The notes beneath the pieces are model-generated. The model saw only the letters and a program-made list of their open reading frames with translations, was not told where the DNA came from and did no database searches. A DNA stretch of 5,392 nucleotides from Spirochaetota bacterium (GTDB lineage: Bacteria > Spirochaetota > Spirochaetia > Treponematales > Treponemataceae), in contig JAKPSR010000362.1 of assembly GCA_029571425.1 (NCBI GenBank), forward strand, positions 1 through 5,392, read 5' to 3'. Each line of letters starts with the position of its first letter. The first letter of the stretch is position 1. Shown one piece after another: positions 1-4,389 of this stretch. The translations under genes were made by a program, and so were the position numbers.

Positions 1-811
1 CTGCGCCGACGATCCCGGGGCCTGCGAGGCCGCCAAGTTGATCTACGCGAGCCGTCCCGACATCGTGTTTACACCCTACGGCGAGAAGGCGCTGGGCGAC
101 TGGCGGCTCGCGGTGAAGGGGATAAAGGACGAGAGGCTCGTCTTCTCGCTCGCCGGCGTCCGCGGCGAATTCCGGCTCCGCGTCCCGGGAAGGCACAACG
201 CGCGCAACGCGGCGGCCGCCATCGCGCTCGCCATGTCCCTCCTGCGCGAGGAGGGGATCGAGCCTACGATCGAGCTCGTAGGCTCCATGCGCGCCGCGAT
301 CGAGTCGTTCGCCGGGTCCCGCCGCAGGAGCGAGATCGTGGGAGAGGCGGGGGGAGTCCTCGTCGTGGACGACTACGCCCACCACCCGACGGCGATCCGG
401 ACGACGCTCGCCGGGCTTCGCGAGTTCTACCCGAACCGCCGCATTGTCGTCGATTTCATGTCGCATACATACTCGCGCACCGCGGCTCTTCTCGAGGACT
501 TCGCCGCCTCATTCGCGGACGCGGACGAGGTTGTCCTTCATAAGATTTACGCCTCGGCGCGCGAGCGCTACGAGGGCGGGGTCGACGGCAAGACTCTTTT
601 TGAGGCAGCGAAAAAACGGCACAAGAAGGTCAGCTACTTCGATGAGGTGTCCGACGCCCGGTCCTTCCTCCTCGAGAGCCTCAAGCCGGGAGACCTCTTC
701 GTGACGATGGGCGCCGGGGATAACTGGAGGGCGGGACGGGACTTTCTCGCCGACGCGTCGGCGGCGGGAGCCTCGGGCGCCCGCGCCGGCCGAAAGGAGA
801 AACGAGCGTGA
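1..811 (+). CDS. murC: UDP-N-acetylmuramate--L-alanine ligase (MurC), C-terminal part, 5' end outside window
   Basis: MurC is the cytoplasmic ATP-dependent ligase that adds L-alanine to UDP-N-acetylmuramate, the first peptide step of peptidoglycan synthesis. The reading frame is open from the first base (base 1 is a third codon position). About 269 residues are visible, a little over half of a typical MurC of 450-490. The visible part begins inside the central ATPase domain with CADDPG. It continues through the Mur-ligase motif GRHNARNAAAAIALA, then the C-terminal domain with DDYAHHPTAI, MSHTYSRT, LHKIYASARE and the terminal GDLFVTMGAGDNW. Together these identify MurC rather than MurD, MurE or MurF. 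The last 20 or so residues are an Ala/Gly/Arg/Lys-rich tail beyond the conserved fold. The stop codon overlaps the next start (GTGA), so translation is probably coupled to yicC. The Walker A motif and N-terminal domain lie upstream and cannot be checked. I infer a spirochaete source from the motif wording. Confidence 0.95.
   Translation, partial: CADDPGACEAAKLIYASRPDIVFTPYGEKALGDWRLAVKGIKDERLVFSLAGVRGEFRLRVPGRHNARNAAAAIALAMSLLREEGIEPTIELVGSMRAAIESFAGSRRRSEIVGEAGGVLVVDDYAHHPTAIRTTLAGLREFYPNRRIVVDFMSHTYSRTAALLEDFAASFADADEVVLHKIYASARERYEGGVDGKTLFEAAKKRHKKVSYFDEVSDARSFLLESLKPGDLFVTMGAGDNWRAGRDFLADASAAGASGARAGRKEKRA
260..285. repeat. Perfect 10-bp inverted repeat inside murC
   Basis: GAGCCTACGA (260-269) and its exact reverse complement TCGTAGGCTC (276-285) flank a 6-base spacer, so the transcript could form a 10-bp hairpin. 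It lies in the murC coding frame, in the stretch encoding EPTIELVGSM. No T-tract follows, so it does not look like a terminator. Function unknown; it may be chance in GC-rich coding DNA. Confidence 0.5.
793..800 (+). promoter_or_regulatory. Ribosome binding site for yicC
   Basis: AAAGGAGA lies 7 bases before the GTG at 808 and within the last codons of murC. It is close to the Shine-Dalgarno consensus. Its spacing favours the GTG at 808 over the ATG at 817. Confidence 0.75.
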
Positions 812-1674
812 GAAGCATGACCGGCTACGCCTACGTCGAGGAATCGACCGACGAGGTGACCGTTTCCGTCGAGATCAAGAGCTACAATTCCCGCTTTCTC
901 GACCTTTCCGTCAATCAACCATACTGGCTGTCGAGGCTCGAGTCGCGCCTTCGCGAGTACGCGCAGGCGCGCGTACTTCGCGGTAAGACCGAGCTTACCG
1001 TCCGGATACGTGAGAAGCGCGCGGGCGTCGCCGTCGTCGCCGACACGGAGCTCGCGCGCGCGTGGCGGGACGCCGCGTCCGAGGTGTCCCGCTCGCTTGG
1101 GCTCGGCGGGGAGGTTCCCCTTTCCATGGTCGTCGCCCAGGAGGGCGTTCTCCGCGCGGAGCGCGAACTCGATGTTGACGCGTATTGGGCTCGGCTCGAG
1201 CCGGTGCTCGCCAGGGCCTTCGCGGATTTCGACATCGCCCGCGACCGCGAGGGCGCCGCGCTCAAGGCCGACATCGAGGCGATGCTCTCGCGCATCGAGG
1301 CCGCCGTCGGTCTCGTGGGGGAATGGGCTCCCCGCATGGAGGAAATATTTCGGGAGGGAGTGCGCGCGCGCTTCGCCGAGGTTCTCGGTGACCAGGTTGA
1401 CGAGCAGCGCGTGCTGCAGGAGACGGCGGCCCTTATCGTCCGCTATACGATAAACGAGGAGATAGTGCGGCTTCGCGCGCACATCGCGAGCCTCAAGGAC
1501 GAGATACGCTCGAACCCGGCGCCGGGCAGGAAGATAGACTTCATTTGCCAGGAGATCAACCGGGAGATAAATACCATCGGCTCGAAGAACCAGATACTGG
1601 AGGTCGGGAGGGCGGTCATCGACGTGAAGGACGCCCTCGAGAACATACGCGAGCAGGTACGCAACGTTGAGTGA
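808..1674 (+). CDS. yicC: YicC/YloC family endoribonuclease
   Basis: This 288-residue protein matches the YicC/YloC family in length and in both signature regions. The E. coli member is an endoribonuclease implicated in small-RNA turnover; the role in this organism is inferred. The N-terminus has the hallmark RSMTGYAYVEE followed by EIKSYNSRFLDL and VLRGKTELTV. The middle (about residues 100-230) is helical and charged, containing REGAALKADIEAML. The C-terminal signature (residues 240-288) reads GRKIDFICQEINREINTIGSK and ends IREQVRNVE, as is typical. The GTG start at 808 is chosen because family members begin with one or two residues before SMTG and because a good ribosome binding site precedes it. 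The start overlaps the murC stop by four bases, and cmk follows within 10 bases, so it is an internal operon gene. Nothing looks broken. Confidence 0.93.
   Translation: MRSMTGYAYVEESTDEVTVSVEIKSYNSRFLDLSVNQPYWLSRLESRLREYAQARVLRGKTELTVRIREKRAGVAVVADTELARAWRDAASEVSRSLGLGGEVPLSMVVAQEGVLRAERELDVDAYWARLEPVLARAFADFDIARDREGAALKADIEAMLSRIEAAVGLVGEWAPRMEEIFREGVRARFAEVLGDQVDEQRVLQETAALIVRYTINEEIVRLRAHIASLKDEIRSNPAPGRKIDFICQEINREINTIGSKNQILEVGRAVIDVKDALENIREQVRNVE
981..1000. repeat. Perfect 7-bp inverted repeat inside yicC
   Basis: CGGTAAG (981-987) and CTTACCG (994-1000) are exact reverse complements separated by 6 bases (accgag). The repeat lies in the part of yicC encoding GKTELTV. No function is apparent, and a repeat this short could arise by chance. 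Confidence 0.4.
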
Positions 1675-1678
1675 GGGG
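1673..1678 (+). promoter_or_regulatory. Ribosome binding site deciding the cmk start
   Basis: GAGGGG overlaps the yicC stop codon and stands 6 bases before the TTG at 1685. The other in-frame start, TTG at 1667, has only a weak AGCAGG upstream and would overlap yicC. The TTG at 1685 is therefore preferred. Confidence 0.5.
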
Positions 1679-1684
1679 TTTGCC

Positions 1685-2245
1685 TTGAATTACAGGATTC
1701 CCGCTGGGCGGGAGCTTCGCGTCGCGATATCGGGAAGGTCTGGGTGCGGCAACACCACCGTGTCCAAGCTTCTCGCCTCGAGGCTCGAGGTGGACTGCGT
1801 CAATTTCACCTTTCGGAGCCTGGCCGCCGAAACGGGCGTTCCCCTCGCCGAGATCATCGAGCGCGCGAAGGCGGACGACTCGTTCGACCGCGCCGTCGAT
1901 ACACGGCAAGTCGAGCTCGCGCGCCGCGGCTCCTGCGTGCTCGGCTCGCGCCTCGCGATTTGGATGCTCGACGAGGCGGACCTCAAGGTCTACCTCACCG
2001 CCTCGGAGGAGGTACGCGCCCGGCGCATCCTCGAGCGCGAGGGCGGCGACATCGCCGAGATCGCCAGGTTCACCGCGATGCGCGACGCGGAGGATACCGG
2101 ACGCTACCGCAGGCTATACGGTATCGACAACACCGACTTCTCGCACGCCGACCTCGTCGTCGACACCGAGAGCCGTTTGCCCGACGCCATCGTGGAACTC
2201 ATACTCGGCCGGCTAGAGGAACGTGGGCTCGTCGAGCGCGCCTAG
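1685..2245 (+). CDS. cmk: Archaeal-type (d)CMP kinase with a variant P-loop
   Basis: This is probably a nucleoside monophosphate kinase that phosphorylates CMP/dCMP with ATP in the cytoplasm (pyrimidine salvage and RNA turnover). From the TTG at 1685 it has 186 residues, the size of the short archaeal-type CMP kinases rather than the roughly 225-residue E. coli type. The P-loop GRSGCGNTTVSKLLA is at residues 17-31. DTRQVELARRGSCVLGSRLA matches the family's NMP-binding segment, LKVYLTASEEVRARRILERE covers the core strand and lid region, and the end has the typical RYRRLYGIDNTDFSHADLVVDT. The odd feature is Asn23 in place of the P-loop lysine. I believe this GNTT form recurs in spirochaete homologues, so it is probably a lineage trait rather than damage; this is from memory. 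The gene lies between yicC and mutY in the operon. An upstream TTG at 1667 would add six residues. Substrate assignment is less certain than the fold. Confidence 0.78.
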   Translation: MNYRIPAGRELRVAISGRSGCGNTTVSKLLASRLEVDCVNFTFRSLAAETGVPLAEIIERAKADDSFDRAVDTRQVELARRGSCVLGSRLAIWMLDEADLKVYLTASEEVRARRILEREGGDIAEIARFTAMRDAEDTGRYRRLYGIDNTDFSHADLVVDTESRLPDAIVELILGRLEERGLVERA

Positions 2246-3068
2246 GCCCACGCCCGCGGAGATCGTGGAATTCCGCGAGGCGATCATGTCCCATTACCGG
2301 AGCGGCGCGAGGTCCTTTCCCTGGCGAGACACGCGCGACCCGTACGCCATTCTCGTGTCCGAGTTTATGCTGCAGCAAACCCAAACCGATCGCGTGGTGC
2401 CGAAGTACCTCGCGTGGCTTGCCGCGTTCCCGACCGTGCAAGACCTCGCTTCGGCGGAACTCGCGGACGTGCTCGCGCTCTGGGTGGGGCTTGGCTACAA
2501 CCGTCGCGCGAGGTTTCTCCACGAGACCGCCCGCGCGATCGTGTCGGCGCACGGCGGCAGGGTCCCGGACGACGCCGAGGCTCTCGACGCGCTGCCCGGG
2601 ATCGGGCCCTACACCGCGCGCGCCATATCGACCTTCGCCTACGGCAGAAGGCACGCGTTCATCGAGACGAACATTCGGTCGGTCTTCATTTATTTCTTCT
2701 TCAAGGATCTTGAGGACGTAAGCGACCGCGAGGTGCTTGGGCTCGTGGAGGAAACGCTTCCCGACGAGGGATGTCGCGATTGGTACTACGCGTTAATGGA
2801 TTACGGCGCGGCCCTTAAGCGAAGCGTGGAAAATCCCAACCGGAGAAGCAAGCATTACGCGCGGCAATCCCGCTTCGAGGGATCGCCGCGGCAGGCGCGC
2901 GGGGCGATCGTCAGGGCGTTGACCGCGCATGGCAAGGCCGACGTCGACCTCATCGTCGCCGATTCTGGTATAGAGCGGGAACGGATCGTGTCCGCTCTCG
3001 AGACCCTTATGCGCGACGGGATAGTGGCTGAGAAAGGAGGGGTCTATCGAATCGGGGGAAAAACTTGA
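2223..3068 (+). CDS. mutY: MutY-like HhH-GPD DNA glycosylase lacking the Fe-S cluster and OG-recognition domain
   Basis: This is a base-excision-repair glycosylase of the HhH-GPD superfamily; MutY removes adenine mispaired with 8-oxoguanine. From the GTG at 2223 it is 281 residues, against about 350 for E. coli MutY. The catalytic domain is clear: FPWRDTRDPY (32-41), SEFMLQQTQ with the MutY catalytic Glu at 47, LWVGLGYNRRARFLH, and the helix-hairpin-helix LPGIGPYTARAIS (124-136). Tyr130 stands where bifunctional Nth has its catalytic Lys, which fits a monofunctional glycosylase. FIETNIR (146-152) puts Glu148 where MutY/Nth have Asp. Only one Cys (184) exists, so the C-X6-C-X2-C-X5-C cluster loop is absent and is replaced by NPNRRSKHYARQSRFEGS (204-221). 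Residues 223-281 look like a winged helix instead of the NUDIX-like 8-oxoG domain. The start overlaps cmk by 23 bases. A GTG at 2265 is a weaker alternative; an ATG at 2286 would delete a helix. The exact substrate is uncertain. Confidence 0.85.
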   Translation: MGSSSAPRPTPAEIVEFREAIMSHYRSGARSFPWRDTRDPYAILVSEFMLQQTQTDRVVPKYLAWLAAFPTVQDLASAELADVLALWVGLGYNRRARFLHETARAIVSAHGGRVPDDAEALDALPGIGPYTARAISTFAYGRRHAFIETNIRSVFIYFFFKDLEDVSDREVLGLVEETLPDEGCRDWYYALMDYGAALKRSVENPNRRSKHYARQSRFEGSPRQARGAIVRALTAHGKADVDLIVADSGIERERIVSALETLMRDGIVAEKGGVYRIGGKT

Positions 3069-3074
3069 GGCTTC

Positions 3075-3104
3075 TTGACCATGGGTGCCGCGGCGTGGTA
3101 TACA
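3075..3104 (+). promoter_or_regulatory. Sigma70-type promoter for tRNA-Gly
   Basis: The -35 box is TTGACC (3075-3080). After 18 bases comes an extended -10, TG-G-TATACA (TG at 3096-3097, hexamer 3099-3104); an overlapping TACAAT at 3101 is a second possible -10. The predicted start of transcription is near 3110, about 20 bases before the tRNA. It begins only 6 bases after the mutY stop, with no terminator between, so operon read-through into the tRNA is also possible. Confidence 0.65.
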
Positions 3105-3130
3105 ATAACGGCAGCCATTTGGCGCGCCTC

Positions 3131-3202
3131 GCGGATGTCGTATAACGGCTATTACCCCAGCCTTCCAAGCTGGAGACGAGGGTTCGACTCCCTTCATCCG
3201 CT
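3131..3202 (+). tRNA. tRNA-Gly (anticodon UCC)
   Basis: A full 72-base cloverleaf can be folded by hand. The acceptor stem GCGGATG (3131-3137) pairs perfectly with CATCCGC (3195-3201). The D-arm is GTAT/TTAC with one U-U mismatch and a GG in the loop. The anticodon stem CCAGC/GCTGG carries loop CTTCCAA with anticodon TCC at 3164-3166. A 4-base variable region follows, then T-stem GAGGG/CCCTT with TTCGACT. The discriminator base is U at 3202, usual for bacterial tRNA-Gly. The 3' CCA is not encoded, so it must be added by tRNA nucleotidyltransferase. UCC reads GGA and GGG glycine codons. A run of five T (3208-3212) just downstream may help transcription end, although there is no separate terminator hairpin. 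Confidence 0.96.
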
Positions 3203-3247
3203 TTCCCTTTTTCATTAGTCCATTCTCCTCGACCGCGCGCTGTCACG

Positions 3248-3281
3248 TTGAGAACACGAAGCGCGATACCTGTGGTATACT
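3248..3281 (+). promoter_or_regulatory. Probable extended -10 promoter for the exported-protein gene
   Basis: TG-G-TATACT (3273-3281) is a good extended -10. The nearest -35-like box, TTGAGA (3248-3253), is 22 bases upstream, too far for a normal spacer, so the extended -10 probably compensates. A small inverted repeat, ATACC-tgt-GGTAT (3266-3278), overlaps the -10 and could be an operator or chance. The predicted start of transcription is near 3288, which leaves a leader of about 20 bases containing the ribosome binding site GAGGGGG (3295-3301). Confidence 0.55.
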
Positions 3282-3307
3282 ACTGAAACGAAGAGAGGGG
3301 GATACGG

Positions 3308-4300
3308 ATGCGCAAGGCCTTGGTCTCGTTATTCATCATGTTCATTGCTTTTACCCTGGCGACGGCGGAAGAGGGCGGCATCTTCGACGGTCCCGTCGGG
3401 ACGTACGCGATCTACCACGACACGCGGTTCGGGGACGACGTTTTTATCGGCCTTTGCTATGTCGGCGAGGACACGTTGCTCGTTCGTTCCTATGAGACGA
3501 AGACGCAAAACGAGTTGCTCATGCTCGTTCCGTTCGTTAAGGAAGAGGGCGAAGGGATTGGCCTCGGGCAGGAGATGCGCGTGATTCGGGGCGACATGCA
3601 ATCCAGCAAGGCGAGCGCAAGGCTGTTGCCGATGCTGATGAATTGGTCGCAAACCTGGTTTTCGCTAAGGGATACGATACGTGAGAAAGCGGAATACCGA
3701 GTGTCCACCGACGACGACTACGCGTATAAGTCGTGGATTCCCGTGTTTCAGATTTCCCGCATAGGCGATGAAAAGGACTTTCGCGTCGTCTCCATCGGCA
3801 TATTGAGCAGTAATGCAGATCCCCGCTTCTTTTCATACAACGAGGAACCGAAACCGCAGGCCGCGGAAAGCTATAAAATCGATAAGAAGAAGCGAAGCGA
3901 AGTCAGCATAGACGGAATTCGTTTTTCGCTGGACGAAAACTGGAAAACGGAAGATTCCCGCGTGTACCGCCTTCAAAAAGCCTCTCCGCAGGACGCCGTG
4001 CTCACGGTGGAGACCTTCGACTATGCAAAAGCGGGTATACCCTCCGTGTCCCTTCTCGCGTCCCTCATCGTCATCGGGAATTCAGAGGTCATAGTTCTTA
4101 TGGACGGGACCGAGTTGGCGAAGAGGAAAGATGGGTTTGAATTAACCCTTCGAATGTACGATCCTAACCAAGGGAAAGTCACGGTGCAAAAGTCGCGCAT
4201 TGTCGAGAAAGGCGAAGGGATCGTTACGATGACGTCGTTGGCGTGCTATGAGACCCTGTATCTCGAGAATAAGGCGTATTTTGACTCGATCGTGCGATAG
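3308..4300 (+). CDS. Exported protein of unknown function
   Basis: I do not recognise this 330-residue protein. The ATG at 3308 follows GAGGGGG by 6 bases, so the start is secure. Residues 1-20 are a classic Sec signal peptide: a basic n-region MRK, a hydrophobic core to about residue 18, and a probable signal peptidase I site ATA/EE after Ala20. There is no lipobox Cys. The mature protein, about 310 residues, should be periplasmic or outer-surface, with no further membrane helix. It appears to have two parts: residues 21-175, rich in alternating beta-like segments, and residues 198-330, joined by a charged linker (about 176-197, with KIDKKKRSE). The second part starts DGIRFSLDENWK and ends in a helix-like ETLYLENKAYFDSIV. 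That pattern resembles PsbP/Mog1/DcrB-type small domains, but this is an impression only. It has its own promoter and is less GC-rich than the operon. Two cysteines (50 and 313) could form a disulfide. Confidence 0.88.
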   Translation: MRKALVSLFIMFIAFTLATAEEGGIFDGPVGTYAIYHDTRFGDDVFIGLCYVGEDTLLVRSYETKTQNELLMLVPFVKEEGEGIGLGQEMRVIRGDMQSSKASARLLPMLMNWSQTWFSLRDTIREKAEYRVSTDDDYAYKSWIPVFQISRIGDEKDFRVVSIGILSSNADPRFFSYNEEPKPQAAESYKIDKKKRSEVSIDGIRFSLDENWKTEDSRVYRLQKASPQDAVLTVETFDYAKAGIPSVSLLASLIVIGNSEVIVLMDGTELAKRKDGFELTLRMYDPNQGKVTVQKSRIVEKGEGIVTMTSLACYETLYLENKAYFDSIVR

Positions 4301-4325
4301 GGGCGGCACCCCGTTCGCTCGATCG
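4287..4325 (+). terminator. Long imperfect hairpin across the stop codon, possible terminator
   Basis: Three paired blocks nest around the stop of the exported-protein gene: CGATCG (4287-4292) with CGATCG (4320-4325), GCGA (4294-4297) with TCGC (4315-4318), and GGGG (4300-4303) with CCCC (4309-4312), closing a 5-base loop CGGCA. That gives 14 bp with one mismatch and a 2x2 internal loop. There is no U-tract after it, only TT, so it is not a standard intrinsic terminator. It may instead stabilise the mRNA 3' end. It ends directly against the -35 box of the next gene. Confidence 0.45.
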
Positions 4326-4354
4326 TTGACAACGCAAATTTCAGGTGGTATCAT
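4326..4354 (+). promoter_or_regulatory. Near-consensus sigma70 promoter for the sensor kinase gene
   Basis: A perfect -35 TTGACA (4326-4331), a 17-base spacer and TATCAT (4349-4354, five of six consensus bases) preceded by TGG form a strong vegetative promoter. The predicted start of transcription is near 4361, leaving a leader of about 28 bases with a weak ribosome binding site GGGTGG (4378-4383) before the ATG at 4390. Confidence 0.8.
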
Positions 4355-4389
4355 TTTAGAAGAAAACACGCGAATCTGGGTGGTAAACC

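Noticed and set aside
1192..1203. 12-base palindrome CGGCTCGAGCCG in yicC
   Set aside because: It has no spacer and no flanking symmetry, and it lies in sequence rich in CTCGAG-like codon pairs (Leu-Glu, Ser-Ser), so chance is the simplest explanation.
634..1482. Long open frame of 282 codons on the minus strand opposite yicC and the end of murC
   Set aside because: It is antisense to two clearly identified genes, has Arg/Ala/Gly/Leu-biased composition typical of shadow frames in GC-rich DNA, and shows no recognisable motif.
1744..2721. 325-codon + strand open frame across cmk and mutY
   Set aside because: It is out of frame with two well-supported enzymes and is extremely Arg/Pro/Ser-rich, which is what a +1 shadow of GC-rich coding sequence gives.
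3131..3202. tRNA gene as an integration site for a mobile element
   Set aside because: No integrase, no repeat of the tRNA 3' end elsewhere in the window, and no phage or element genes were seen, although the lower GC of the next gene prompted the check.
3203..3247. Possible factor-independent terminator or small gene after tRNA-Gly
   Set aside because: There is a five-T run but no hairpin other than the tRNA itself, and no start codon with a ribosome binding site and a meaningful frame.
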